Part shown: positions 53,796 to 62,884 of the stretch, piece after piece
Numbering within the stretch: the stretch's first letter is position 1
Layout: every line of letters starts with the position of its first letter
Assembly: GCF_022533585.1 (NCBI RefSeq)
Contig: NZ_CP092827.1
Location: 3,078,001-3,142,000 of the forward strand
Source of the DNA: Pseudomonas sp. LS.1a
GTDB taxonomy: Bacteria > Pseudomonadota > Gammaproteobacteria > Pseudomonadales > Pseudomonadaceae
DNA length: 64,000 nt
Direction: 5' to 3'
The notes under the pieces: generated by a model
Told to the model about the DNA's origin: nothing
Databases searched by the model: none
What the model saw: the letters and a program-made list of their open reading frames with translations, nothing else
Translations under genes and position numbers: made by a program

Positions 53796-54482
53796 ATGAG
53801 CAAGAAAATGCTGGTGGTGCTGACCAATACAGCCAAGTATCCGACCCTCAAGCGGGCTACCGGGTTGTGGCTGGGGGAAGCCGTGCACTTTGTCGAAAAA
53901 GTCGAAAAGGCCGACTACACGGTCGATTATGTCAGCCCGCAGGGCGGCTACGTACCCGTTGACCCGCACAGCCTGCAAATGGCCCCTGACCTGGACTGGC
54001 AATGGTATGACGACAAGCGCTTCATGAGCCGCCTGGGCAACACCTTGAGCCCTGGCCAGGTGAAAGCCGAAGAATACAGCGTCATCTACTACACCGGCGG
54101 GCACGGGGTAATGTATGACTTTGCCGACAATCAGCCGCTGCAAGAGCTGGCACGCCGGGTCTACGAGAACAAGGGCATTGTCGCTGCGGTCTGCCATGGT
54201 GTTGTCGGCCTGCTGAACATCAAGCTCAGCGATAACAGCCTGTTGCTGAAGGACCGTCAGGTGACCGGTTTCTCCAATACCGAGGAAAAGCTGGTGGAAC
54301 TGGACAAGGTGGTCCCTTTCCTGACGGAAAACGAGCTGGGCGCCCGCGGCGGTAACTACAGCAAGCATGATGACCCGTGGCAGCCGTATGTGGTTGCCGA
54401 TGGTCGGCTGATCACCGGGCAGAACCCTGCCTCCACAGAATTGCTGGCCGAGAAAGTGCTCGCGAAACTCAAGGGCCGCTAG
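53796..54482 (+). CDS. DJ-1/PfpI (Hsp31-like) amidotransferase-fold protein
   Basis: 228 residues. Triad region of the glutamine amidotransferase-like superfamily: nucleophile Cys133 in AAVCHGVVGLL preceded by GGHG (101-104) and Glu28 in GLWLGEAVHF. Close in type to Hsp31 chaperone/glyoxalase III proteins or YajL-like stress proteins. GGGAG 7 bases before the ATG 53796; a GTG at 53790 is possible. Function not provable from sequence. Confidence 0.85.
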   Translation: MSKKMLVVLTNTAKYPTLKRATGLWLGEAVHFVEKVEKADYTVDYVSPQGGYVPVDPHSLQMAPDLDWQWYDDKRFMSRLGNTLSPGQVKAEEYSVIYYTGGHGVMYDFADNQPLQELARRVYENKGIVAAVCHGVVGLLNIKLSDNSLLLKDRQVTGFSNTEEKLVELDKVVPFLTENELGARGGNYSKHDDPWQPYVVADGRLITGQNPASTELLAEKVLAKLKGR

Positions 54483-54615
54483 CGGCCTACGCCGGGCTTT
54501 CGGATTTCCCATAACGCGCACTGCACCCGGCCTACAGCCGGCCGGTCATTGAATACATAGGCTCAGGGTTCAACTGTTCACCACGAACAGTTTCGGACCG
54601 GAGAGCAATTGGCCT

Positions 54616-55422
54616 ATGTCGAAAATCATGCACGCCGGGCGCAGCTTGCTGGAACTGCTGCTGCTCATCGCCTTGGGCCTGGTGCCCGTGGTTTCAGGGT
54701 TGCTGGTGATGGTATTCCAGCTGGAAACGAAACTCGCGGAAAACGCGAACATTTCGGTCCAGGAGGCAGTTTTCAGTGTTGATCAAGCGCTGGACCGCAT
54801 GCACGAAACCGCTCTTCAGGCCCTGCCCCTTGCGGGCAAACCTTGCAATGACGTCATCGGCACGTTGCGGGACCAGGTGGCCAGCCGCTCCATGGTGCGT
54901 TCGCTGTCCCTGCTCAAGGACGACCAGGCCTACTGCAGCACCACCTCGGATTCACTGGCTGAGTTGTCGGCCTTTGCCCTGTCCGGCCGCCAGGTCGAAC
55001 TGGCCTACGGCCCAGGGTCAGTGGCCAATAAATTGCTGGTCAACTTTTACCTGGGTGGCAAGGACAACGGTGTCATAGTGACCGCCTATGCCATGCAACT
55101 GCGCAACGAGCTGGACGCTTTTCAGGATGGCTTGACGCTGCTGCTGGCGTTTGGCGACCGGTACATCTGGAGCCACGGAGACAGCCGCGACAGGCAACGT
55201 CCCTCTCAGTCCGAGTTCACTGCAAGCGCGCATTCGGCCAAATATGGATATCAGGTCAAGGGTGGCTACGCCCAAGGCTATACCGCTCGGGAAGCCCGCC
55301 AGTCGATGCTGCAAATCATGCCTTCGCTGATGCTGGTGGGGATCGTGACAGGCTCGATTGTCTATCTGACCCTGTTCAGGGCGCGGGTCAACCGGCGTGG
55401 TACCGCCGCCAACCATGCATGA
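54616..55422 (+). CDS. CSS-motif sensor domain protein lacking an EAL output domain
   Basis: 268 residues: TM1 (about 12-34), a periplasmic CSS-motif domain with the redox Cys pair Cys77 (LPLAGKPCND) and Cys107 (DDQAYCSTTS), and TM2 (about 236-257) ending in a short tail (RARVNRRGTAANHA). The same domain heads the EAL protein at 56820-58406, with Cys78/Cys108 at matching positions. In complete family members TM2 leads into EAL; here the gene stops. Whether it is a natural short sensor or a truncated relic is unclear; the following 22 bp hold no EAL remnant. Upstream, CGGACCGGAGAGCA contains a GGAG site. Confidence 0.8.
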   Translation: MSKIMHAGRSLLELLLLIALGLVPVVSGLLVMVFQLETKLAENANISVQEAVFSVDQALDRMHETALQALPLAGKPCNDVIGTLRDQVASRSMVRSLSLLKDDQAYCSTTSDSLAELSAFALSGRQVELAYGPGSVANKLLVNFYLGGKDNGVIVTAYAMQLRNELDAFQDGLTLLLAFGDRYIWSHGDSRDRQRPSQSEFTASAHSAKYGYQVKGGYAQGYTAREARQSMLQIMPSLMLVGIVTGSIVYLTLFRARVNRRGTAANHA

Positions 55423-55444
55423 CGGCGGCGGTACTCCAAGGGGA

Positions 55445-56521
55445 TCAGTCGGTGCTCAGCACACCACGGCGCACCTGGTCGCGCTCGATGGACTCGAACA
55501 GGGCCTTGAAGTTGCCCTCGCCAAAGCCGTCATCACCCTTGCGCTGGATGAACTCGAAGAACACCGGGCCGAGCAGTGTTTCTGAGAAGATCTGCAGCAG
55601 CAGGCGCTTGTCGTCAGGCTGCGAGGCGCCATCAAGGAGAATGCCGCGCGCTTTCAGCTGGTCTACCGGCTCGCCGTGACCTGGCAGGCGCTCTTCGAGC
55701 ATCTCGTAGTAGGTTTGCGGCGGTGCAGTCATGAAGCGCATGCCGAAGCCCTTGAGGGCGTCCCAGGTCTTGAGCAGGTCATCGGTCAGGAAGGCGACGT
55801 GCTGGATACCTTCGCCGTTGAACTGCATCAGGAACTCTTCGATCTGCCCGGAGCCCTTGGACGACTCTTCGTTCAGCGGGATGCGGATCATGCCATCCGG
55901 TGCGGTCATGGCGCGCGAAGTCAGGCCGGTGTACTCACCCTTGATGTCGAAGTAGCGGATTTCACGGAAGTTGAACAGCTTCTCGTAGAAGCCCGCCCAG
56001 TACGACATGCGCCCGCGATAAACGTTGTGGGTGAGGTGGTCGATGATCTTCAGGCCGGCACCCACCGGGTTGCGGTCCACACCCTCGATGAACTTGAAGT
56101 CGATGTCATAGATCGAGCTGCCTTCCTCGAAACGGTCGATCAGGTACAGCGGCGCACCGCCGATGCCCTTGATCGCCGGCAGGCGCAGCTCCATCGGGCC
56201 GGTTTCGATTTCCACCGGCTGGGCGCCCAGTTCCAGGGCGCGGGCATAGGCCTCATGGGCGTTGCGCACGCGGAACGCCATGCCGCATACCGACGGGCCG
56301 TGTTCGGCGGCGAAGTACGAGGCGATGCTCTTGGGTTCGTTGTTCAGGATCAGGTTGATGTCGCCCTGGCGATACAGGTGCACATCCTTGGAACGGTGGG
56401 TAGCCACCTTGGTGAAGCCCAGCATCTGGAATACCGGCTCGAGTACGCCAGGGGTCGGCGAAGCCAGTTCGATGAATTCGAAGCCCATCAGGCCCATTGG
56501 ATTGTCGAAGATATCAGCCAT
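55445..56521 (-). CDS. hpd: 4-hydroxyphenylpyruvate dioxygenase
   Basis: 358 residues, the exact length of Pseudomonas HPPD. Converts 4-hydroxyphenylpyruvate to homogentisate in tyrosine catabolism. Iron ligands are the His in [11 protein letters not shown] (about residue 161), the His in [12 protein letters not shown] (about 240) and the Glu in [20 protein letters not shown] (about 322). Start at [16 protein letters not shown] (56521), as in the P. fluorescens enzyme. Homogentisate genes are not adjacent. Confidence 0.96.
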   Translation of the reverse strand: MADIFDNPMGLMGFEFIELASPTPGVLEPVFQMLGFTKVATHRSKDVHLYRQGDINLILNNEPKSIASYFAAEHGPSVCGMAFRVRNAHEAYARALELGAQPVEIETGPMELRLPAIKGIGGAPLYLIDRFEEGSSIYDIDFKFIEGVDRNPVGAGLKIIDHLTHNVYRGRMSYWAGFYEKLFNFREIRYFDIKGEYTGLTSRAMTAPDGMIRIPLNEESSKGSGQIEEFLMQFNGEGIQHVAFLTDDLLKTWDALKGFGMRFMTAPPQTYYEMLEERLPGHGEPVDQLKARGILLDGASQPDDKRLLLQIFSETLLGPVFFEFIQRKGDDGFGEGNFKALFESIERDQVRRGVLSTD

Positions 56522-56819
56522 GTTCGTGTCCTCATCTGCAGCGAAAATTATTGATTGCGTGGGATGTGGGACGTAAATGGTGGTGAGCACGGGATACCCC
56601 GCACGCTGCGGGCGAGGAAGTCACCTATTATCAGCTTGAACCCATGGTATGTCATGTGGACCCATTCTCGGCGGGCTTGATCCTTCGGTATCGAAGGACC
56701 TTATTGTTGTATTCGTAAATCGATTCTACATTGCGTAAAATGGTTTGTCGCGTTTTAGTTGCTCATGGGTTCCGACAAGCGGCTATCCTCTCGTAATCCT
56801 TTCTACAGATCAGGTCAGC

Positions 56820-58406
56820 ATGCCCCTTACCGTCAAACGCCGCGCCGGCCTCGGCTGGCGCACCCTGTTGCCCTGGGTCGTCGGCGTGCTGCCGGTGGCG
56901 TGCGGCCTGGCCGTGATGAACTGGCAGATCGAGCGCGAAATGCAGGCCAGCAGCCAGGCCACCGCCCGCCAGGTGGTGGAGCACGTCGAGCGCATTCTCG
57001 ACAACCTGTCCAGCGCTGCCAATGCCCTGCTGCCGCTTGTCGACAGCCCGTGCGACGAGGCTCAGCTCATGCTGCGCGCCCAGGTCACGCGCAACGCCTT
57101 CGTGCGCTCGACCAACCTGTTCCGGCACAACGCCCTTTATTGCACCTCGCTGTTCGGCGCATTCGACGAGCCGGTCAACCCCGGCGACTACGTCGACGGC
57201 AAGCTGTGGCTGATGGACGGCAACTCGGTCACCCCTGGCCACCCGCTGCTGGTTTATCGGGCCAGCGACGGCGACCGCGGCGCGATCAGTACGGTGGATG
57301 GCGAACACCTGCTGACGGCACTGCGCCTGATCGGCCCCGATGAAGTCCTGCAGATCCGCGTGGGTGATGCCTGGATGGGCAAGGATGGCATCGTGCACAA
57401 AGGTGTGCCACCTGCGGCAGCCAGCGCAAATGTGCTGCTGGGCTCGACACGCTACCCGTTCAGCGTGCATGGCGGTTATGGCGCCGACCAGCAGGGGCTG
57501 CTGTGGCGCAGCCATTACCCTGCCCTGTTCGGCTTGCTGCTGGTACTGGGTGCGGTGGCCGCCCTGGTGTGCCGCTGGCAGGTTCGTCGCGCCACCTCCC
57601 CGCGCGCCGAACTGCAACGGGCCCTGGAAGCCGACGAGTTCCTGCCGTATTTCCAGCCGGTGGTGCGCAAGGGTGATTACCGCTGGGCCGGCGCCGAAGT
57701 ACTGATGCGCTGGAACCACCCGCGCGAAGGACTGGTACGCCCCGACCTGTTCATCCCCTATGCCGAACACAGTGGCCAGATCGTCGCCATGACCCGTGCG
57801 CTGATGATGCACACCGCGCAGAACCTTGCACCCTATGCCGGGCTGCTGGAAGACGGTTTCCATATCGGCATCAACATCACTGCCGACCACTGCCGCGACT
57901 TCAGCCTGCTGGACGACTGCCGCACGTTCCTCCAGCACTTCCCGCCAGGCCGGGTGGTGCTCACCCTGGAGCTGACCGAGCGCAAGCTGATCGAGGCCAC
58001 ACCGGTGGCCCTGGAACTGTTCGAGAAGCTCAACGCCATGGGTGTGAAGATCGCCCTGGACGATTTCGGCACCGGTCAGTCAAGCCTCAACTACCTGCGC
58101 CAGTTCAAGGTCGACTACCTGAAGATCGACCAGAGCTTCGTTGCCATGATCGGTGCCGACGCACTGTCGGTACACATCCTCGAGACCATCATCGAGCTGT
58201 CGGCCAAGCTGGGCCTGGGCATCGTTGCCGAAGGCGTGGAAACCGAAGCACAGCGCGATTACCTGGCCCGTCACGAGGTGGACTTCCAGCAGGGCTACCT
58301 GTTCGCCAGGCCCATGCCGGCTGCCCAGTTCCTCGAGGCGCTGGCGGCACGCCCGGCTGCATCGCGGTTGCCGCAAGCCGCGCCCCCTGAGATCATGCGC
58401 GGCTGA
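56820..58406 (+). CDS. CSS-motif cyclic-di-GMP phosphodiesterase (EAL domain)
   Basis: 528 residues: TM1 (about 15-34), periplasmic CSS domain with Cys78 and Cys108, TM2 (about 240-260), then an EAL domain. The EAL signature reads EVL (GAEVLMRWNHP), with the catalytic DDFGTGQSSLNYL and downstream ADGVET-like GIVAEGVETEAQ intact, so hydrolysis of c-di-GMP is expected. Such proteins switch activity on thiol oxidation in the periplasm. Divergent from hpd; the 298-bp gap between them is AT-rich and shows no other gene. The ribosome site at 56820 is weak. Confidence 0.9.
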   Translation: MPLTVKRRAGLGWRTLLPWVVGVLPVACGLAVMNWQIEREMQASSQATARQVVEHVERILDNLSSAANALLPLVDSPCDEAQLMLRAQVTRNAFVRSTNLFRHNALYCTSLFGAFDEPVNPGDYVDGKLWLMDGNSVTPGHPLLVYRASDGDRGAISTVDGEHLLTALRLIGPDEVLQIRVGDAWMGKDGIVHKGVPPAAASANVLLGSTRYPFSVHGGYGADQQGLLWRSHYPALFGLLLVLGAVAALVCRWQVRRATSPRAELQRALEADEFLPYFQPVVRKGDYRWAGAEVLMRWNHPREGLVRPDLFIPYAEHSGQIVAMTRALMMHTAQNLAPYAGLLEDGFHIGINITADHCRDFSLLDDCRTFLQHFPPGRVVLTLELTERKLIEATPVALELFEKLNAMGVKIALDDFGTGQSSLNYLRQFKVDYLKIDQSFVAMIGADALSVHILETIIELSAKLGLGIVAEGVETEAQRDYLARHEVDFQQGYLFARPMPAAQFLEALAARPAASRLPQAAPPEIMRG

Positions 58407-58438
58407 TCCACCCGCTCAATTCCCTATTCGAGGCATTC

Positions 58439-59326
58439 GTGTCAAAAGGCATTCTCTCGTCGGTCATGGCGTCCTGTCTGTTCGCCGTGATGTACTTCTA
58501 TACCTCTCTGCTCACGCCGCTCGATGGCGAGGAGATCTTTGGCTGGCGCACCCTGTTGACGCTGCCCTGCCTGACCCTGTTCATGCTTGTCTCGAAAGAC
58601 TGGAAACGGGTGGGCGAACTGCTCGCTCGGGCAAGACGCACGCCGCTGCTGTTGCTGGGCATGGTCGGCACATCGTGGCTGATGGGCGTGCAGCTATGGC
58701 TGTTCCTCTGGGCCCCCCTGCACGGGCGCAGCCTGGAAGTGTCGATGGGCTACTTCCTGCTGCCGCTGGCCATGGTCCTGACCGGGCGGCTGGTGTATGG
58801 CGAGCGCCTGTCACGCCTGCAGAAGGTGGCCGTGGCCTGCGCTGCGCTGGGCGTGGGCCACGAGCTGTACCAGCATGGCAGTTTCGCCTGGGAAACCCTG
58901 GTGGTGACGATCGGTTACCCGATCTACTTCGTGTTGCGCAAGCGCTGCCGCACCGAGCACCTGGGTGGCCTGTGGTGCGACATGTGCCTGCTGTTGCCCT
59001 GGGCGTTGTACTTCGTGATCCAAGGCCCGCTTTCTCCTGCCGATCTGCAGGCACACCCCGGGTTGTATGCGTTGATCCCGATCCTCGGGGCGATCAGTGC
59101 ATCGGCCCTGATCGCCTACGTGCTGGCCAGCCGCTTGCTGCCGTTCAGCCTGTTCGGCCTGCTCAGCTACGTCGAACCGGTGCTACTGGTCGGCGTGGCG
59201 CTGCTGCTGGGCGAAACCATCGGCCCGGACCAGTGGCTGACCTACCTGCCGATCTGGGCCGCGGTGCTGGTGCTGGTGATCGAAGGTTTCAAACACCTGC
59301 TGCGTCAACGCCGCCGTTCGGTGTAA
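58439..59326 (+). CDS. RarD/EamA family permease
   Basis: 295 residues with about ten hydrophobic segments; RarD branch of the drug/metabolite transporter superfamily (chloramphenicol-sensitive protein type). GTG start: GAGG lies about 8 bases before 58439. Motifs include [15 protein letters not shown] early and a C-terminal repeat half ending [15 protein letters not shown]. Substrate unknown. Its 3' end overlaps the convergent TerC gene by 38 bp. Confidence 0.82.
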   Translation: MSKGILSSVMASCLFAVMYFYTSLLTPLDGEEIFGWRTLLTLPCLTLFMLVSKDWKRVGELLARARRTPLLLLGMVGTSWLMGVQLWLFLWAPLHGRSLEVSMGYFLLPLAMVLTGRLVYGERLSRLQKVAVACAALGVGHELYQHGSFAWETLVVTIGYPIYFVLRKRCRTEHLGGLWCDMCLLLPWALYFVIQGPLSPADLQAHPGLYALIPILGAISASALIAYVLASRLLPFSLFGLLSYVEPVLLVGVALLLGETIGPDQWLTYLPIWAAVLVLVIEGFKHLLRQRRRSV

Positions 59327-60860
59327 GCCGAACCTGGCGCACTCGCCGCTCCTCGACCGCTTCCACGGTCAGCGTCCAGCCATTCCAGGCCAGGCGGTCA
59401 CCGACCATTGGCAGGCGGTCGAGCAGGCTCATCACCAGCCCCGCGAGGGTCTGGTAGTCCTCGGTGGCGCGGGCGCTGAAGCCGGTACGCGCTTGTACCT
59501 GGCTCAGGTTCAACGCACCGCTGACCACAAAACCTTCACCTTCCGGGACGATACCCGGGCCTTCGACCTCGCTGGCATCCGGCAGCTCACCGGCAATCGA
59601 TTCGAGAATGTCGGTCATCGTCAGCAGGCCGGTGAAGTCACCGAACTCGTTGACGACGAAGGCGATGTGCGTCGACTGGGCTCGCATCTGCTCAAGGGCG
59701 TTGAGGATACTGAAGCTCTCCAGCAGGTTCAGCGGTACCCGCGCCATGCCCTCCAGGTCGGGCTGGCTGCCTGACAGCAGTTCCTTGAGCAGTTCCTTCT
59801 TGTGCACGAAGCCCAGTGGCTCGTCCACGCGGCCATCGCGGATCAACGGCAGGCGCGAGTACGGCGAATGGGCCAGGGCCTGGGCAACGGCGTCGGCCGG
59901 CTGCGCCAGATCGATCACATCGACCTCGGCGCGGGCGGTCATCACTGTGCGGATCGGCCGCTCGGCCAGGTTCAGCACGCCACTGATCATTACCCGTTCG
60001 CGGCGGTCGAACAACACCTGCTCCTCACCACCTTCGACCAGGTCGGCGATTTCCTCGCCCACCTCGTCAGCCTCGACCCGGCGGCCACCCAGCAGGCGCA
60101 GCACCGCATGCGCGGTGCGCTCACGCAGTGGTCGGTGCTGCTGCAGGCTGCGCTTGCGGCGGGCACGGGCCAGCTGGTTGAACAGCTCGATCAGGATCGA
60201 GAAGCCGATGGCCGCATACAGGTAACCTTTGGGGATATGGAAGCCCAGGCCTTCGGCGGTCAGGCTGAAGCCGATCATCATCAGGAAGCCCAGGCACAGC
60301 ATGATCACCGTGGGGTGGGCGTTGACGAAGCGGGTCAGCGGCTTGCTGGCAACGATCATGATGCCGATCGAGAAGATTACCGCGATCATCATCACCGACA
60401 ACTGCTCGACCATGCCCACCGCGGTGATCACCGCGTCCAGCGAGAACACCGCATCGAGCACCACGATCTGCGCGACAATCGGCCAGAACGCAGCGTGGCG
60501 CACCACACCGCTGGCCTGGGCGACGTGGCCTTCCAGGCGTTCATGCAGCTCCATGGTGGCCTTGAACAGCAGGAAAACACCACCGAACAGCATGATCAGG
60601 TCACGGCCCGAGAAGCTCTTGTCGAACACCTCGAACAACGGCGCGGTCAGGGTGACCATCCACGAGATACTGGCCAACAGGCCCAGGCGCATGATCAACG
60701 CCAGGCTCAGGCCAATGACCCGCGCGCGGTCGCGCTGGTGCGGCGGCAGCTTGTCGGCAAGAATGGCGATGAACACCAGATTGTCGATACCCAGCACCAG
60801 CTCGAGGACGATCAGCGTCAACAGGCCCAGCCAGGCCGTGGGGTCGGCTAGCCATTCCAT
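59289..60860 (-). CDS. TerC family membrane protein with CBS and CorC/HlyC domains
   Basis: 523 residues: TerC membrane domain with about seven segments ([20 protein letters not shown]; the paired [15 protein letters not shown]), then a CBS pair (about 305-425) and a CorC_HlyC transporter-associated domain. YegH/YoaE-like. TerC proteins move or detoxify metal ions such as manganese. Translation may be coupled to a 29-codon reading frame (60860-60949) whose TAA overlaps the ATG (TAATG), because no good ribosome site precedes the start. Confidence 0.9.
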   Translation of the reverse strand: MEWLADPTAWLGLLTLIVLELVLGIDNLVFIAILADKLPPHQRDRARVIGLSLALIMRLGLLASISWMVTLTAPLFEVFDKSFSGRDLIMLFGGVFLLFKATMELHERLEGHVAQASGVVRHAAFWPIVAQIVVLDAVFSLDAVITAVGMVEQLSVMMIAVIFSIGIMIVASKPLTRFVNAHPTVIMLCLGFLMMIGFSLTAEGLGFHIPKGYLYAAIGFSILIELFNQLARARRKRSLQQHRPLRERTAHAVLRLLGGRRVEADEVGEEIADLVEGGEEQVLFDRRERVMISGVLNLAERPIRTVMTARAEVDVIDLAQPADAVAQALAHSPYSRLPLIRDGRVDEPLGFVHKKELLKELLSGSQPDLEGMARVPLNLLESFSILNALEQMRAQSTHIAFVVNEFGDFTGLLTMTDILESIAGELPDASEVEGPGIVPEGEGFVVSGALNLSQVQARTGFSARATEDYQTLAGLVMSLLDRLPMVGDRLAWNGWTLTVEAVEERRVRQVRLTPNGGVDAAGV

Positions 60861-60949
60861 TAGCGGGTACTCACGAGGGCAGCGTCACGTGGACGGGAGA
60901 AGGAAGGCCGTAAAGGCCGGGGACTGGGGGGCTCCGCGAAGGTGCTCAT
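60860..60949 (-). CDS. Possible proline-rich leader peptide of terC gene
   Basis: 29 codons: [20 protein letters not shown] then [13 protein letters not shown] lies 5 bases upstream of its ATG and its stop overlaps the next start (TAATG). Eight prolines in the chain, partly in SPRP/RPLRP clusters, would be expected to slow ribosomes. Could be chance; a short length and unusual composition mean low confidence. Confidence 0.35.
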   Translation of the reverse strand: MSTFAEPPSPRPLRPSFSRPRDAALVSTR

Positions 60950-61051
60950 ATAGACCTTGATAGCAAATAGGAAGAATGATCCTACAAGCGCTGCAGCATT
61001 CCCTGATAGCGCAAAACTATTACAAAACCTGTAACAACATCTCGGAGCCAC

Positions 61052-61222
61052 GCTCTCATAGAACTGCACATAACTCATTGAATTAGCAGGGACCCTGTGG
61101 GAGCGGCTTTAGCCGCGAACACCGGCGCAGCCGGTGCCATGCACCGCGTTGGATTCTTCGCGGCTAAAGCCGCTCCCACAGAGTACGAGGATCGCTTGCG
61201 AATTCAGTTATCTGTGCGACAG
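61052..61222. repeat. 171-bp dispersed repeat, copy 2 (with embedded REP pair)
   Basis: Same length as 19516-19686 and about 7 mismatches by eye (four are G-to-A relative to copy 1). Includes the REP pair 61093-61181. The remaining intergenic sequence to 61350 shows no gene. Confidence 0.85.
61093..61181. repeat. REP-type inverted repeat pair (REPIN)
   Basis: CCCTGTGGGAGCGGCTTTAG and ...CTAAAGCCGCTCCCACAG form the outer stem; inner hairpin GGCGCAGCCGGTGCC. Confidence 0.85.
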
Positions 61223-61350
61223 CGCAGCCCAAAGGGCTGGGCAATCTCCCACAGGGAAATGCATTGGTCCGGAGTGGGTACTTTTCTTCAATACCACAGG
61301 CTGCCGATACCCGAGCATGGAGGCCCCCCTCAACCACACGGATCACCCTC

Positions 61351-61932
61351 ATGAGCCTGTCCCTGTCCATGGCCGCTTTCGCACTGGCGGCCTCGATCTC
61401 CCCCGGCCCGGTCAACATCGTCGCGCTGGGCAGCGGTGCCCGCCATGGCCTGCGTGCCAGCCTTGCGCATGTGGCCGGTGCCACGCTGGGCTTCTGCCTG
61501 CTGCTGGTGCTGGTCGGGCTTGGCCTGCATCAACTGCTGCTGCGCTGGCCTTTGCTGGGCCTGCTGTTGCACTGGGGCGGCGTGGCGTTCCTGCTGTACA
61601 TGGCATGGAAGCTGGCCAGCGACGACGGGCAGCTCGGCAGCGCACATCCCACCCAGGCCCCTTCGGCCTGGCACGGCGCGGCGATGCAATGGCTCAACCC
61701 CAAGGCATGGCTGGCAGCGGTGGCCGGGGTGGGTGCCTACACCGGCGGTGAGCAGCAGTTGCTGTGGCTGTTTACCTGGATCTACGGGCCGATCTGCTTC
61801 ATTTCGGTGGCCAGCTGGGCGTGGGCCGGAAGCGTGGTTCGTCAGTACCTGGGCAACCCACGGCACATGCGCCTGCTGAATCGGGGCTTGGCGGCCTTGC
61901 TGGTGGGCAGCGCGGTTTACCTGGTCATTTAA
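61351..61932 (+). CDS. LysE family exporter
   Basis: 193 residues with about six membrane segments. ASISPGPVNIVALGSGARHG near residues 12-31 and QWLNPKAWLAAVAGVGAYTG are the family signatures. Start at 61351 (ATG AGC). Convergent with an AraC-family gene, a common neighbour for LysE exporters; a substrate link is inference. Only distantly similar to the LysE protein at 21593-22222. Confidence 0.87.
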   Translation: MSLSLSMAAFALAASISPGPVNIVALGSGARHGLRASLAHVAGATLGFCLLLVLVGLGLHQLLLRWPLLGLLLHWGGVAFLLYMAWKLASDDGQLGSAHPTQAPSAWHGAAMQWLNPKAWLAAVAGVGAYTGGEQQLLWLFTWIYGPICFISVASWAWAGSVVRQYLGNPRHMRLLNRGLAALLVGSAVYLVI

Positions 61933-61952
61933 GGCTGGCTGCACACCGGCCT

Positions 61953-62033
61953 GTCGCTGGCAAGCCAGCCCCCCCGGCCGCGCTGCCCTCAAGACCTGTG
62001 CAGTACCTGTGGGAGCTGGCTTGCCGGCGATCG
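61953..62033. repeat. Second REP class, imperfect inverted pair
   Basis: CGCTGGCAAGCCAGCCC and CTGTGGGAGCTGGCTTGCCG are partly complementary around a TGGCTTGCC core. Lies between the convergent LysE and AraC genes. A related solo CGCCGGCAAGCCAGCT sits at about 19503-19518. Confidence 0.55.
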
Positions 62034-62057
62034 GGCCATGACGGCCAACAGGGCAAT

Positions 62058-62840
62058 TCAACCGAATGCGTTGCGGTAATGCCCCGGCGTCGCCGCCAGG
62101 TGCTGTTTGAAGGCCCGCTGCAGGTGCGCCTGGTCGGCAAACCCGGCCTCATGTGCAACCTCGGCAATTGCCCGGCCCAGGCGCAGTTGCGCCCTGGCCA
62201 GTTGCACGCGCTGATCGAGCAGGTAGCCATGCGGCGTCAGCCCGAAGCGTTGGCGGAACGCACGAATCAGGTACGAGCGCGACAGGCCGCAGGCCGCGCA
62301 GATGTCGTCCAGGCTCAGCGGATCGCTACGGTGGGCACGTATGAACGCTGCCGCCGCGTCCAGCCGCGGGTTGCCCTCGTCGTTCACGCCAACATTACCG
62401 TCAAGCAAATCCGGCAGTGCGCCAAACAGCGCCGCCAGGCGGGCTTCCCGGTCTGGCACGCTGGCGTCGAACAGGTCGGCAAAGGCCTGCAACAGGCACC
62501 GGTACAACGCCGGCGAGCTACTCCAGGTCTGGGCCGGCAAGGCAAACCCCAGCGCCTGCAACCAAGGCATATCGACAAACAACATCAGGTAGGACCACGG
62601 CTCCCCGGCGATGGGGTTGCAGGCATGCACCACACCTGGGTTCATCAGCACCGTGGTACCGGCCTCCACCTTGATACGCTGGTCACCGTTGAGGTAGGTG
62701 CTGTGCCCACCCGTGATCACCCCGATGGAAAAGCTCTCATGGGAATGCGCGGCGTAGCACACCTGCCGCCCGTCCCCTACCCGCCGGGCTTCGACGAAGG
62801 GCAGCGCCGGGTCGCGCCAGAACCGTGATACCTCGATCAT
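62058..62840 (-). CDS. AraC family transcriptional regulator
   Basis: 260 residues: an N-terminal cupin ligand-binding domain (HSHESFSIGVITGGHSTYLN) and two C-terminal helix-turn-helix motifs (LDDICAACGLSRSYLIRAFR; IAEVAHEAGFADQAHLQRAF). The start is ATG 62840. Probable target: the convergent LysE exporter; this is by analogy with similar pairs. Confidence 0.88.
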   Translation of the reverse strand: MIEVSRFWRDPALPFVEARRVGDGRQVCYAAHSHESFSIGVITGGHSTYLNGDQRIKVEAGTTVLMNPGVVHACNPIAGEPWSYLMLFVDMPWLQALGFALPAQTWSSSPALYRCLLQAFADLFDASVPDREARLAALFGALPDLLDGNVGVNDEGNPRLDAAAAFIRAHRSDPLSLDDICAACGLSRSYLIRAFRQRFGLTPHGYLLDQRVQLARAQLRLGRAIAEVAHEAGFADQAHLQRAFKQHLAATPGHYRNAFG

Positions 62841-62884
62841 CCCTCACCCCGCTCGCAGCTGCCATGCGCCCGGATACTACACGC

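Noticed and set aside
60861..61050. yybP-ykoY manganese riboswitch before the TerC gene
   Set aside because: The conserved core blocks of that riboswitch are not seen; the leader ORF explains the sequence better.
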